Origin: JANXSG01 sp038203935
GTDB lineage: Bacteria; Armatimonadota; Chthonomonadetes; Chthonomonadales; Chthonomonadaceae
NCBI GenBank assembly: GCA_038203935.1
Contig: JBBRDM010000003.1
Location: 1-64,000, forward strand
DNA: 64,000 nt
Direction of reading: 5' to 3'
Below, piece after piece: positions 54,710 through 63,807 of the stretch. The notes below the pieces were generated by a model. The model saw only the letters and a list, made by a program, of their open reading frames with translations, searched no databases and was not told the DNA's origin. Every line of letters starts with the position of its first letter. Position 1 is the stretch's first letter. The position numbers and the translations under genes were made by a program.

Positions 54710-56827
54710 TCAAGCTAGATGCAGCATCACCAGCAGTCGGTCGATAACCCAAATACTTGGAAAAGGAATAAGTATTCCGCCTGCGCCATAGATCAATAGA
54801 TTGCGCCGCAACACCGCTCCAGCGCCCATCGGCCTATACGGAACGCCTCTGAGCGCCAGCGGAATAAGCGCTATGATAATAATCGCATTGAAAATCACTG
54901 CCGCCAGAACTGCAGAATTTGGGTTAGTGAGTTTCATGATGTTCAGCGCGGCAAGGGCAGGGTAGGTAGTCATGAACATCGCGGGAATAATCGCAAAGTA
55001 TTTCGCTACATCATTTGCGATGCTGAAAGTGGTGAGCGCCCCACGAGTCATGAGCAGCTGCTTTCCAATCTCGACGATCTCGATAAGTTTAGTTGGGTTG
55101 CTGTCGAGGTCAACCATATTTCCGGCTTCTTTTGCTGCTTGAGTACCGGTGTTCATAGCGACACCCACATCCGCCTGAGCCAGCGCAGGGGCATCGTTAG
55201 TGCCGTCACCAGTCATAGCGACCAGCCGGCCTCCCTGCTGCTCTTTTTTGATGAGCGCCATTTTATCTTCAGGAGTGGCCTGAGCCAGGAAATCATCTAC
55301 GCCCGCTTCATCCGCGATAGCTTTTGCTGTCAGAGGATTATCGCCGGTAATCATTACGGTTTTGATTCCCATAGAGCGAAGCTGATCGAAACGCTCCTTC
55401 ATTCCTCCTTTAACGATATCCTTCAAATAGATCACACCAAGCGGTTTATCGTTCACTGCAACTACCAGAGGAGTTCCGCCTGCGGATGAGATGCGATTAA
55501 CGATCTCATCAAGTTCTGCAGGCACACGTCCGCCCTGGTCGGCTACCCAGTTCGCCACAGAAGCAGAAGCGCCCTTTCTGATTTGAGTCCCATTGACGTT
55601 AACTCCGCTCATTCTAGTCTGCGCAGTGAAGGCAATAAACTCTGCATCTCGGTCGCTTAACTCGCGCCCTCTGAGACCGTATTTCTCTTTTGCCAAAACA
55701 ACGATCGAACGTCCTTCAGGAGTCTCATCTGCCAGCGATGAGAGCTGAGCGGCATTTGCAAGATCATTTATTTCGACACCCGGCAGTGGTAAAAATTCCG
55801 CTGCCTGCCTATTTCCCAGTGTAATCGTTCCTGTTTTATCCAGCAGGAGCGTATTGACATCCCCTGCAGCTTCCACAGCCTTACCGGACATTGCCAGAAC
55901 GTTATGCTGCATTACCCGATCCATGCCCGCTATACCTATTGCGGATAGTAGGCCTCCGATGGTAGTTGGTATCAGGCAGACCAGTAGAGAAATCAGTACC
56001 GTTATGCTTGGCGGCAGTCCGGCTCCTGCAGCGCGAACACTATAGATGGCGAATGGCTGCAATGTCACAACAGCGAGCAAAAATACGATGGTCAATCCCG
56101 ATAGTAAAATAGAGAGGGCGATCTCATTCGGTGTCTTTTGTCGCTGAGCGCCTTCGACCAAAGCAATCATTCTGTCGATGAAGCTCTCACCGGGGTTGGA
56201 GGTAATTATGACTACGATGCGGTCCGAAAGAACTTTGGTGCCTCCAGTTACAGCGCTTCGATCCCCTCCGCTCTCTCGAATTACAGGCGCGCTTTCGCCG
56301 GTGATTGCGGATTCGTCAACGGAAGCAATTCCCTCAACGACATCCCCATCACCCGGAATGGTATCCCCTGCTTCGCAGACTACACGATCTCCTTTTCGCA
56401 GCTGCGCACCGGGCACACTTATTTCTCCTTTACCATCCACCAGTTTACGAGCCACCGATTCACTTTTCGACTTTCTCAGAGTGTCTGCCTGAGCTTTCCC
56501 GCGTCCTTCTGCCATTGCTTCGGCAAAGTTCGCGAAAATAACCGTAAACCAGAGCCAGACAGCTACCTGTCCTACAAACAGCGCCGTTCCATCGTGCGTG
56601 ACCAGTCCCTTTAAGAAATAGTAGGTAGTAATCGCACTGCCTGCTTCCACCACGAACATTACAGGATTCTTAGCTACCAGGCGCGGGTCGAGTTTTTTAA
56701 ATGAGTCTACTATAGCCCGCTTTACGATCTGGGCATCAAAAAGTGATTTCGGAGCATTTTTAGGTTTTTGATATCCCTGCGGAGAGCCAATTGGTATCTC
56801 CGGCCGGCTTTGCATTTCGATTGCCAT
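54710..56827 (-). CDS. kdpB: K+-transporting P-type ATPase subunit KdpB
   Basis: This is the catalytic ATP-hydrolysing subunit. The phosphorylated aspartate is D330 in LLLDKTGT. The actuator motif TGES is at 176-179, and MTGDGTNDAPALAQADVGVAMN marks the hinge. At 705 residues it is normal, with about seven membrane helices. It lies between kdpA and kdpC in the usual order. The 136-base gap to kdpC is larger than usual but shows no gene. Confidence 0.98.
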   Translation of the reverse strand: MAIEMQSRPEIPIGSPQGYQKPKNAPKSLFDAQIVKRAIVDSFKKLDPRLVAKNPVMFVVEAGSAITTYYFLKGLVTHDGTALFVGQVAVWLWFTVIFANFAEAMAEGRGKAQADTLRKSKSESVARKLVDGKGEISVPGAQLRKGDRVVCEAGDTIPGDGDVVEGIASVDESAITGESAPVIRESGGDRSAVTGGTKVLSDRIVVIITSNPGESFIDRMIALVEGAQRQKTPNEIALSILLSGLTIVFLLAVVTLQPFAIYSVRAAGAGLPPSITVLISLLVCLIPTTIGGLLSAIGIAGMDRVMQHNVLAMSGKAVEAAGDVNTLLLDKTGTITLGNRQAAEFLPLPGVEINDLANAAQLSSLADETPEGRSIVVLAKEKYGLRGRELSDRDAEFIAFTAQTRMSGVNVNGTQIRKGASASVANWVADQGGRVPAELDEIVNRISSAGGTPLVVAVNDKPLGVIYLKDIVKGGMKERFDQLRSMGIKTVMITGDNPLTAKAIADEAGVDDFLAQATPEDKMALIKKEQQGGRLVAMTGDGTNDAPALAQADVGVAMNTGTQAAKEAGNMVDLDSNPTKLIEIVEIGKQLLMTRGALTTFSIANDVAKYFAIIPAMFMTTYPALAALNIMKLTNPNSAVLAAVIFNAIIIIALIPLALRGVPYRPMGAGAVLRRNLLIYGAGGILIPFPSIWVIDRLLVMLHLA

Positions 56828-56886
56828 GTGTTGTATTCTCCAAAAACAGTACTTTCATCAAGCACTGTTTCAAAATATCGAGTTGT

Positions 56887-58749
56887 TTAGAACAGTTTTC
56901 CGCCAAGCATCTGGTAGTGTTCAACAATCGGCCCCAAGGAAAGTGCGGGTATAAAAGTGAGCGCACCTACTATGATTACAGTACCTATCAGCAGAACCAC
57001 AAATGTCGCCGAGTCAGTTGGGAACGTACCTGCAGTTTCAGGTACAATTTTTTTCTTGACCAGGCTGCCAGCAATCGCTAGCAGCGGAATAATCATCAGG
57101 AAACGCCCTATCAGCATCGCAACCCCTATTGACATATTATAGTAAGGTGTGTTCGCGGTTATGCCTGCGAATGCGGAGCCGTTATTGCCAGTTGCAGAGG
57201 AATAGGCGTAGAATATTTCTGAAAGGCCATGTGCGGCCGAGTTGTTCACATTGTTATAGGCAGCGCCGTAGTAGTTGCTTGGGCTGCTGTTATTCACATG
57301 GTTCCAGGCTGCGTGCGGTGATTTTTCGAGGAATTGAGCTTCCTCGACCTGCTGCTTATCTGTAAAAGTCTGTGAATCTTTACCGGGAGCTATGTTCACA
57401 TTCGATCCCAGCGCAGTGAAACAGAGAATGTCTGCAGCCAGTATAAGAACAGCCAGCATAGCCATCTTGACCTCATACTGCTCTATTTTCTTACCCAGAT
57501 ATTCCGGCGTTCTCCCCACCATCAGGCCGGCAATGAAAACTGCAATGACAGCATACATCAACATCCCACAGAGGCCAGCCCCAGTTCCGCCAAATATCAC
57601 TTCACCTGTTAAGATATTTGCAAGCGGTACCATGCCGCCAATTGGTGTGAAGCTGTCGTGCATCGAGTTGACTGCGCCGCAGGATGCATCCGTTGTTACT
57701 GTTGCAAAGAGAGCAGAGTTTACTATTCCGAACCGAGTCTCTTTGCCCTCCATATTTCCACCAGGCTGTGTGCCAGTATCTTTTGTGAGTACATTGAGAC
57801 CAGCTATATTTGGATTGCCTTTTTGCTCCGAAGAGTAACAGACAAATACTCCGATAAAGAACATCGTGCTCATTGCGGCAAAAAGCGCCCAACCCTGTTT
57901 CGTATTTTTTACCATCTTGCCGAATGTATAAGTGAGGCCGGCAGGAATTAAAAATATCGAAATCATTTGTATGAAATTGGTGAGTGGGGTGGGATTCTCA
58001 TAAGGATGGGAGGAGTTGGCATTGAAGAATCCTCCGCCGTTCGTACCCAGCATCTTGATCGATTCCTGAGAGGCGACAGGGCCTTGTGCGAGAGTCTGAG
58101 AAGCGCCCTCGATTGTTTTTACATCGGTATATCCGCTAAAATTCTGCGGCACTCCCTGCTGAATTAGAAACAGAGAGTATATGAGACACAAAGGCAATAG
58201 TATATAGAGAGTGCAGCGAGTCATATCTACCCAGAAGTTTCCGATTCCGGTCGCGGATCTGCGCGCAAACCCTCGAACTAGAGCGATTGCAATCACAATG
58301 CCGGTAGCTGCCGACATCCAGTTATGAATGGCCAGCGCAACCATATTCGAAAAATAGCTTACCGTCCCTTCAGGAACATAAGACTGCCAGTTCGTATTCG
58401 TAGCGAAAGAAATGGCCGTATTGAATGCCAGGTCGGGCGTCATATCCTTGCCGGTGAACCCCTTAGGATTGAAGGGCAGATGTCCCTGAAAGCGCAGCAG
58501 AATATATGTGAAGACCACTCCCACCAGACTAAACAGCAGCATGGAGAATGCATATGCCGTCCACTTCATATCGTCCTCTTCCTTTACTCCAAAGAGTTTG
58601 TAGAAGAGCCGTTCGACTGGTTTGAATAGTGGTGTGAGAAGTGTTTTTTCTCCTTCAAAAACTCGCGCCATATAGGCGCCTATCGGCTTGGTAAGCAGCA
58701 GAATCACCAGGAAAAAGACCAGTATCTGCGCGATTCCATTGGTTGTCAT
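56887..58749 (-). CDS. kdpA: K+-transporting ATPase subunit KdpA
   Basis: This is the ion-translocating, channel-like subunit, a relative of K+ transporters with four pore loops. The selectivity-filter glycines are seen in LGTNGGGFFNANSSHPYENP, and other loops in FATNTNWQSYVPE, SCGAVNSMHDSFTPIGG and FAGITANTPYYN. At 620 residues it is slightly long; extra sequence lies in a loop near 470-500 (EKSPHAAWNHVNNSSPSNYYG). It starts 13 bases after kdpF. Confidence 0.98.
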   Translation of the reverse strand: MTTNGIAQILVFFLVILLLTKPIGAYMARVFEGEKTLLTPLFKPVERLFYKLFGVKEEDDMKWTAYAFSMLLFSLVGVVFTYILLRFQGHLPFNPKGFTGKDMTPDLAFNTAISFATNTNWQSYVPEGTVSYFSNMVALAIHNWMSAATGIVIAIALVRGFARRSATGIGNFWVDMTRCTLYILLPLCLIYSLFLIQQGVPQNFSGYTDVKTIEGASQTLAQGPVASQESIKMLGTNGGGFFNANSSHPYENPTPLTNFIQMISIFLIPAGLTYTFGKMVKNTKQGWALFAAMSTMFFIGVFVCYSSEQKGNPNIAGLNVLTKDTGTQPGGNMEGKETRFGIVNSALFATVTTDASCGAVNSMHDSFTPIGGMVPLANILTGEVIFGGTGAGLCGMLMYAVIAVFIAGLMVGRTPEYLGKKIEQYEVKMAMLAVLILAADILCFTALGSNVNIAPGKDSQTFTDKQQVEEAQFLEKSPHAAWNHVNNSSPSNYYGAAYNNVNNSAAHGLSEIFYAYSSATGNNGSAFAGITANTPYYNMSIGVAMLIGRFLMIIPLLAIAGSLVKKKIVPETAGTFPTDSATFVVLLIGTVIIVGALTFIPALSLGPIVEHYQMLGGKLF

Positions 58750-58762
58750 CTCAGCATTCCTC

Positions 58763-58849
58763 CTAGAACCGCTCTGGCTTCAAAAGCGCACAGAGCAAAT
58801 AGATCAGCAGTGCGGCCGCTGCAAGCCCGGTCCAGATATAGTCGATCAT
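58763..58849 (-). CDS. kdpF: KdpF small subunit
   Basis: This is a 28-residue single-helix peptide (MIDYIWTGLAAAALLIYLL, ending ALLKPERF), the stabilising KdpF subunit of the pump. Its end matches the family pattern L-x-x-PE-x-F. GGAG lies seven bases before the ATG. It is placed directly before kdpA, as usual. Confidence 0.92.
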   Translation of the reverse strand: MIDYIWTGLAAAALLIYLLCALLKPERF

Positions 58850-58860
58850 CAGAAATCTCC

Positions 58861-58944
58861 TCATAGTTTGTCGCAGCCGCGAACATAGGCGGCGCTCAGA
58901 ATAAAAAAACCGATCGCAATTGCGATACACAGTGCGTCCATCAT
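58861..58944 (-). CDS. 27-residue membrane peptide upstream of kdpF
   Basis: The peptide is one hydrophobic helix (MMDALCIAIAIGFFILSAAY) followed by VRGCDKL. GAGAGGA lies before the first ATG (58944); a second ATG follows directly. It ends 11 bases before kdpF, with the kdpF ribosome site in between, so it belongs to the kdp operon. I recall similar small frames ending in YVRGCERL before kdpF in other phyla, which suggests a real, conserved but unnamed component of the Kdp system. Confidence 0.7.
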   Translation of the reverse strand: MMDALCIAIAIGFFILSAAYVRGCDKL

Positions 58945-58988
58945 AGTTTTTTCCTCTCATATTCTCTTCCCACGCCTCGGCCCGTAAG

Positions 58989-59065
58989 CAAAAAAGGAGG
59001 CCGGAAGCTGCGCAGACAGTTCTGAACATATCGTTCAGATGTTTGCTGCGAACTTCTGGCCTCCT
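58989..59065 (-). terminator. Long hairpin with T-run between DUF2294 and the kdp genes
   Basis: Outer arms of 13 bases (AGGAGGCCGGAAG and CTTCTGGCCTCCT, one G-U) enclose a second near-complementary stretch and an inner stem TCTGAAC/GTTCAGA. Nearly all of the 71 bases pair. On the minus strand six T follow. It terminates DUF2294 messages or attenuates read-through into the kdp genes. Confidence 0.75.
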
Positions 59066-59162
59066 CTGTAACTGAATAGACTCTCGCGAGTATATCCCTC
59101 GACCGTGGCAACCGGAAAATTATTAAAATGTTATCCCATTCAAACTACGAAACTGCTGGTTA

Positions 59163-59579
59163 TTATGTTCCGCGTTTCGATGTCAGACCACTGAGCTGGT
59201 CTAGTTCCTGCCGTAGGAGCCGTTTCTCCAGATCTATTTCTAAAACGTAGACCTCCATCTGTTCGGCTGCTGATACGTTAATATCGCAGTAACTTCTCAC
59301 CACAGCACATTCCACGATGGAAGCGACCGTACTTTCAATTTCTGAGTGGTTGATAGTTCTGAGCTCCTGTCGGGCGCTTTTGATCAGTTTTCGCCCTTCA
59401 TCAGTGGCTGCGAGATGTGCTTCCGTAAGTGTGAATATGCCGGAGCATCGAACCAAAACGAGATCACCCACGAGGTGTGCCCGAACATCGGATGGTCCGC
59501 GACCCTGCTGTTCGCGCTGAAACTTAACTACAGCGTTTGCGATCTCCGATTCAATTGTGCCTTTCGTTGGCCGATTCAC
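59163..59579 (-). CDS. DUF2294 protein
   Basis: The 138 residues match the DUF2294 pattern: IESEIANAVVKFQREQQGRGPSDV near the start, LVGDLVLVRCSGIFTLTEAHLA, then a helix GRKLIKSARQELR and a closing strand MEVYVLEIDLEKRL. These small proteins have no proven function; some annotations link them to sodium- or membrane-related genes. The start is GTG with AGGA six bases upstream. It is the first gene on the minus strand before the kdp cluster, separated from it by a strong hairpin. Confidence 0.82.
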   Translation of the reverse strand: MNRPTKGTIESEIANAVVKFQREQQGRGPSDVRAHLVGDLVLVRCSGIFTLTEAHLAATDEGRKLIKSARQELRTINHSEIESTVASIVECAVVRSYCDINVSAAEQMEVYVLEIDLEKRLLRQELDQLSGLTSKRGT

Positions 59580-59602
59580 TTCGATCCTGACTAAAAATTA
59601 AA

Positions 59603-59659
59603 GCCAGCATCTCGGCATCAGATATCGCCTTTTACGGGCGGCTGTGCGCAGATGCTGGC
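59603..59659 (-). promoter_or_regulatory. Leader hairpin before DUF2294
   Basis: GCCAGCATCT pairs with AGATGCTGGC across a 37-base loop. On the minus strand the T-rich TTTAATTTTTAG follows, just before the DUF2294 ribosome site. It may be an attenuator, or an upstream terminator. It shares TGCGCAGA with the hairpin at 58989-59065. Confidence 0.5.
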
Positions 59660-59799
59660 CTACAAAATCACCGGGCTGCATTTATATCAGTCCCTTGTTT
59701 CTGTCTTCCAGAATAAATTCTATGTTTTTATTTTACCACTGTTTAATTATTATTGTAAAGAGGAAATTACTATTTTTTGAAAATATTTTTCTGTGCAAT

Positions 59800-60729
59800 C
59801 TATTCCACCGGCCTGAGAAGAGTTTCCGGATGGATGGCTTCTGAACTGGTATGGGCTCGCAGCAGTTCGTCAGATGATGAGCGTGAATCTATACTTGGGC
59901 GCAGAAGTTGAAGTCGATTGTCACTCAGTTTTCGATTTGTGAGTATTCTTTCTACAGCTTCCTGGGCTTGCTGCCTGATCCTGAGCGAAGTGCCTTGTGA
60001 TACCAAATTCCGAACTTGTGTAAGAACGTTCAGATTATCAGATTGACTGAGAAGCATTAGTATCAACTGTGAGGTCTGTACTTCCGCGTAGTCCACTACG
60101 TCGCATAAATTCAGGAGCGTACTTGTATCGAGAGAAATGTGATTTTGAAGTCCAGACTCGAGGGACAAAGAGAGTGCTGGGAGTGCATATTCACGTAAAA
60201 CCTTTTTAGTAGCCGATTCAGCTAGTAATTCAGTGTATTCGTATGTTGCGATTTTTCTGAGTGAATACAAAATTTGCTGCATGCACTCAGCTTTTACCTC
60301 TTCTATATAGAAACTTGCGACCAAGGTGAAAGGCAGCATAAAAAAGCTGATGAACGCATACTCTATCGCTAAAACGATTGGACTGTATAAAATATCATAT
60401 ACGTCGAAGCTGTCATCCGAATAATATCGCTTATATATATATTGTGACAAGAGCACTATGGTTCCAGGAAATATAATTTTAAAAAACTGTAGGAGTAATC
60501 TTGTTAGTTCAGTTTTCGCAACGCACTTTTTGTAAATCCTTTTAATTTTGCTTAGTAAATAGAGTTTATCTTCAACAGTTAATTCTAAACTGCTCAGTTT
60601 ATCTGCGGCTATTTCACGTTTTTTCACATTCCATGGGGTGATCACTCGAAAGCATCTGATGATATTATCGATCTCGTCTACTGTACTTGCTGAAGATCGT
60701 GGAGATTTATTCAGGAAACGATTTTTCAT
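59800..60729 (-). CDS. Membrane protein of unknown function with helical tail
   Basis: Not recognised. The 309 residues have a basic, helical N-terminal part and two hydrophobic segments (about 82-98, FFKIIFPGTIVLLSQYI; about 115-142, YSPIVLAIEYAFISFFMLPF). A long helical region follows (about 145-270) that looks like HEAT/ARM-type pairs (TSTLLNLCDVVDYAEVQTSQLILMLL; SLRIRQQAQEAVERIL). The gene lies in AT-rich surroundings beside an inverted-repeat element, which may mean recent acquisition. Confidence 0.65.
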   Translation of the reverse strand: MKNRFLNKSPRSSASTVDEIDNIIRCFRVITPWNVKKREIAADKLSSLELTVEDKLYLLSKIKRIYKKCVAKTELTRLLLQFFKIIFPGTIVLLSQYIYKRYYSDDSFDVYDILYSPIVLAIEYAFISFFMLPFTLVASFYIEEVKAECMQQILYSLRKIATYEYTELLAESATKKVLREYALPALSLSLESGLQNHISLDTSTLLNLCDVVDYAEVQTSQLILMLLSQSDNLNVLTQVRNLVSQGTSLRIRQQAQEAVERILTNRKLSDNRLQLLRPSIDSRSSSDELLRAHTSSEAIHPETLLRPVE

Positions 60730-60772
60730 AATCTAGTTCTATCTCACTTAAGCGAAAAGCAATTCTATAACC

Positions 60773-60948
60773 TGATTGTCTGAACTATGATTTATCGGAT
60801 TAAATGATTTACAGTGATTATTTTTCACGCTACAGCCAAATCTGAATTGAGATCATTAGATCGATCGTATGGCTGCAGTATCTGCTAAAATTGCCTTCAC
60901 CAATCATACTCCATCATTTAAACCGATAAATCATAGTTCAGACAATCA
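60773..60948. repeat. 176-base element with 26-base perfect inverted ends
   Basis: The ends (TGATTGTCTGAACTATGATT... at 60773-60798 and its exact complement at 60923-60948) are perfect for 26 bases, and near-complementarity continues inward (TTAAATGAT). The core contains a palindromic GATCGATC but no gene. It resembles a MITE or a long-armed regulatory hairpin. It lies in the 442-base gap before the isocitrate dehydrogenase gene; the rest of that gap shows nothing else clear. Confidence 0.7.
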
Positions 60949-61170
60949 CCATATCTATTATATAGCCTGATTCAGAAAATAACTACCCTCACGCAGAACT
61001 CTCAGCCTTCAATGACGTTCTATTCATTTCAAAATACAGTTCGAGTGTTTGCAGGAATTCACCTGCCTGGAGGTGTAATATCTAAAGTATAACCAGGGTG
61101 TTTGTAAATCATGCTTCGCTAAAATACTCAACGCGGAGCAGGCTGGGAAACATATTGAGGAGAGAATTCT

Positions 61171-62238
61171 TTGGTACATAATGTAACACTTATTCGTGGA
61201 GATGGAACCGGTCCGGAGCTTGTAGCAGCGGCAAAGCGAGTCCTTGAAGGCACGGGAGTTCAGTTTAATTGGGATATTCAGGAAGCAGGTGTCGATATCA
61301 TGGAGACCGCGGGCACTCCGCTGCCCCCCTCCGTTCTAGATAGCGTCCGGAAGAATAAAGTGGCTCTAAAGGGGCCGATCACAACTCCTATCGGTTCCGG
61401 ATTTCGCTCTGTAAATGTGGCGCTTCGCAAAGAGCTTGATCTTTACGCGTGTCTCCGTCCCTGCAAATACTATCCCGGAATTCGATCCAAATATCAGGAT
61501 GTCGATCTAGTTATAGTTCGCGAAAACACAGAAGACCTGTATGCCGGCGTTGAGTACGATGTCGATACCGAAGAAGCCAATAACATCATTGCGATGTCGT
61601 CTGGGAAAATCAAACCGCATTCCGCAATCTCGATTAAACCAATGTCTGCCGTGGGATCACGCCGAATCATTAAATATGCCTTCGACTATGCACGTGAGAA
61701 TGGCCGCAAAAAAGTCAGCGCTGTCGCCAAAGCCAACATCATGAAGTATACCGACGGTCTCTTCTTCCGGGTCGGTGCCAAAGTGGCAAAAGAGTATCCT
61801 GAGATCGAATATCAGGAAGTTCTGGTCGATAACATGTGCATGCAGCTAGTCCAGAAGCCGGAACTCTACGATGTGCTCGTGCTTCCGAACCTGTACGGTG
61901 ATATTCTCTCCGATCTCTGCGCAGGTCTGGTGGGCGGACTGGGAGTTGCGCCGGGAGCAAATATCGGTGATGGAATCGCGCTTTTCGAACCGACGCATGG
62001 TTCCGCTCCGAAGTACAAAGGCCAGAACAAAGTAAACCCCACTGCATTGATTCTCTCCGGAATGCTCATGCTGCGCCATCTCAAAGAGTTCGAAGCGGCC
62101 GATAAGCTGGAGAAAGCAGTTGGCGCTCTTATCGAAGAGGGCGAAGACGTTACCTACGACATGAAGGCAGACCGTAACGACCCTACGGCAGTAGGAACAG
62201 CCGAATTTGCAGACGCGATTATTCGAAAAATGCAGTAA
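61171..62238 (+). CDS. NAD-type isocitrate dehydrogenase
   Basis: This is a beta-decarboxylating dehydrogenase of the isocitrate/isopropylmalate family with 355 residues. It has GDGTGPELV, the substrate serine region TPIGSGFRSVNVALRKELDLYACLRP, VRENTEDLYAGVEY, VAKANIMKYTDGLF, DNMCMQLV, NLYGDILSDLCAGLVGGLG and EPTHGSAPKYKG. YAGVEY and the length fit the mitochondrial-IDH3-like class. It would convert isocitrate to 2-oxoglutarate in the TCA cycle. Isopropylmalate or homoisocitrate activity is less likely. The start is TTG with GAGGAGAG. Malate dehydrogenase follows 0.5 kb later. Confidence 0.9.
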   Translation: MVHNVTLIRGDGTGPELVAAAKRVLEGTGVQFNWDIQEAGVDIMETAGTPLPPSVLDSVRKNKVALKGPITTPIGSGFRSVNVALRKELDLYACLRPCKYYPGIRSKYQDVDLVIVRENTEDLYAGVEYDVDTEEANNIIAMSSGKIKPHSAISIKPMSAVGSRRIIKYAFDYARENGRKKVSAVAKANIMKYTDGLFFRVGAKVAKEYPEIEYQEVLVDNMCMQLVQKPELYDVLVLPNLYGDILSDLCAGLVGGLGVAPGANIGDGIALFEPTHGSAPKYKGQNKVNPTALILSGMLMLRHLKEFEAADKLEKAVGALIEEGEDVTYDMKADRNDPTAVGTAEFADAIIRKMQ

Positions 62239-62437
62239 GATTTATACGATTAGCTGAGTACCAGTTAATTACCAGCATCCCAGATTAACTCATGGCCCTG
62301 CGGCTGCACGCAGCTTGCATTTGTGAAGGGGAGAGTCTAGAGTAAGTATCCGCCCGTTTCCGGCAAGGAACGTAGGAGTCTCTGAGTAAAATTCTCCGTC
62401 GTTAGTCGATTAATAGACGCGTTCCAGTGAGGTGAAT

Positions 62438-62616
62438 CCCCCTTCTCCTCATTTTGGGAGAGAGTTATGACAGGGTGAATCTACTCCCTCTCCCGCGAGG
62501 AACGAGTATCTGGGAGAGGGCTGGTGTGAGGTTAAATCTCCCGGGAGGAACGAGCAGAAAGCAAGGTAAAAGTAGTAATTTAAATTCCCCCTTCTCCTGT
62601 TTTTGGGAGAAGGGGG
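62438..62616. repeat. Cluster of short palindromic repeats
   Basis: Two copies of a CCCCCTTCTCC...TTTTGGGAGA palindrome (from 62438, and 62587-62616 with an 11-base perfect stem) flank a CCCTCTCCC/GGGAGAGGG hairpin (62486-62520). The tag AGGAACGAG occurs twice, and a related AAGGAACG lies at about 62365. It resembles the dispersed intergenic palindromes common in some bacterial genomes. The 484-base gap between the two dehydrogenase genes holds these and no gene. Confidence 0.7.
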
Positions 62617-62724
62617 TCAGGGGGATGAGGGCTGTTAACCTGATTTAATGCGTCGTAGTAGGGAATCAGGGGACGTGGCATGGGCCTGCGAATTTTAAAA
62701 TTTTAACATTTTGAAGAGGTTATG

Positions 62725-63681
62725 ATGCGAAAGAAGATTACAATTGTTGGAGCTGGCCAGACTGGCGCTACTCTGGCACACTGGCTTGCACAAAGAGGCG
62801 ATGTAGATATCGTACTGTTTGATATCGTGGAAGGCATGCCGCAGGGCAAAGCGCTCGACCTGATGGAAGCAATGCCGATTATTGGTTCAGACGCTAAAAT
62901 TACTGGCACCAATGGCTGGGATGAGACAGCAGATAGTGATATCGTCGTTATCACGAGCGGACTGCCCAGAAAACCTGGCATGAGCCGAGACGACTTGCTT
63001 AAGATCAATGCAGGCATTGTGCGTGATGTCACCAGAAACGTCGTCGCCAAATCCCCGAACTCAATTCTCATGCTGCTCACAAATCCACTCGATGCGATGT
63101 GCCATATTGCCCTTCAGGAGAGCGGATTCCCACCGGAGCGTGTATTCGGGCAGGCAGGTATTCTGGATACGGCACGATTCAGCGCCTTTATCGCTATGGA
63201 ATTGAACGTCAGCGTAGCCGATGTAAATGCCTATGTGCTGGGTGGACATGGGGATGATATGGTTCCGTTAGTCGGGAGCACGAACGTGGGCGGTATTCCA
63301 GTGAGTTCCCTGATTCCTGCAGAACGCCTTGAGGCGATTGTAGAGCGTGCGCGTAAAGGCGGAGGAGAGATCGTTGCCCTGCTCAAAACCGGCAGTGCAT
63401 TCTATGCTCCCTCTGCAGCGCTTGCTCAGATGATCGACTCGGTACTAAATGACCGGAAACGAATTCTTCCCTGCGCCGTGTTTACTGGAGATAATTCAGG
63501 CAAATACGGAGTGAGCGGACTTTATCTCGGTCTTCCTGCACGTCTTGGAGCTAAAGGTGTCGAAGAGATTGTAAGAATCGCACTGACCCCAAACGAGAAC
63601 AGTGCACTCCAGAAATCTGCAGCATCTGTTCAGGAATTGGTGGATGCACTAAAAGGGTTCGATCCTCCCATGCTGTCCTAG
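62725..63681 (+). CDS. mdh: Malate dehydrogenase, NAD-dependent
   Basis: This is an LDH-like malate dehydrogenase that oxidises malate to oxaloacetate. It has the cofactor loop GAGQTGATLA, the substrate arginine loop SGLPRKPGMSRDDL, LTNPLDAMCHIA, GQAGILDTARFSAF and the catalytic histidine in VLGGHGDDMVPL. The second arginine and Gly-Ser features fit MDH over lactate dehydrogenase. Two ATG codons are adjacent; the second (62725) has better spacing from AGAGG. It is 318 residues long. Confidence 0.96.
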   Translation: MRKKITIVGAGQTGATLAHWLAQRGDVDIVLFDIVEGMPQGKALDLMEAMPIIGSDAKITGTNGWDETADSDIVVITSGLPRKPGMSRDDLLKINAGIVRDVTRNVVAKSPNSILMLLTNPLDAMCHIALQESGFPPERVFGQAGILDTARFSAFIAMELNVSVADVNAYVLGGHGDDMVPLVGSTNVGGIPVSSLIPAERLEAIVERARKGGGEIVALLKTGSAFYAPSAALAQMIDSVLNDRKRILPCAVFTGDNSGKYGVSGLYLGLPARLGAKGVEEIVRIALTPNENSALQKSAASVQELVDALKGFDPPMLS

Positions 63682-63807
63682 CAGGCATCTGAAATTTATT
63701 AAATCTAGGTTCAGTTCTCATGTTGCCCTCTGGTTTTGGAACTTTAGGGCAAATATATAAGTTAAATTAAGTATTGGGAATTATGTTGGGAGTAGGGGAG
63801 GCATCTG

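Noticed and set aside
62454..62648. 64-codon open frame in the repeat patch
   Set aside because: It is made of palindromic repeats; such frames are a well-known annotation artefact.
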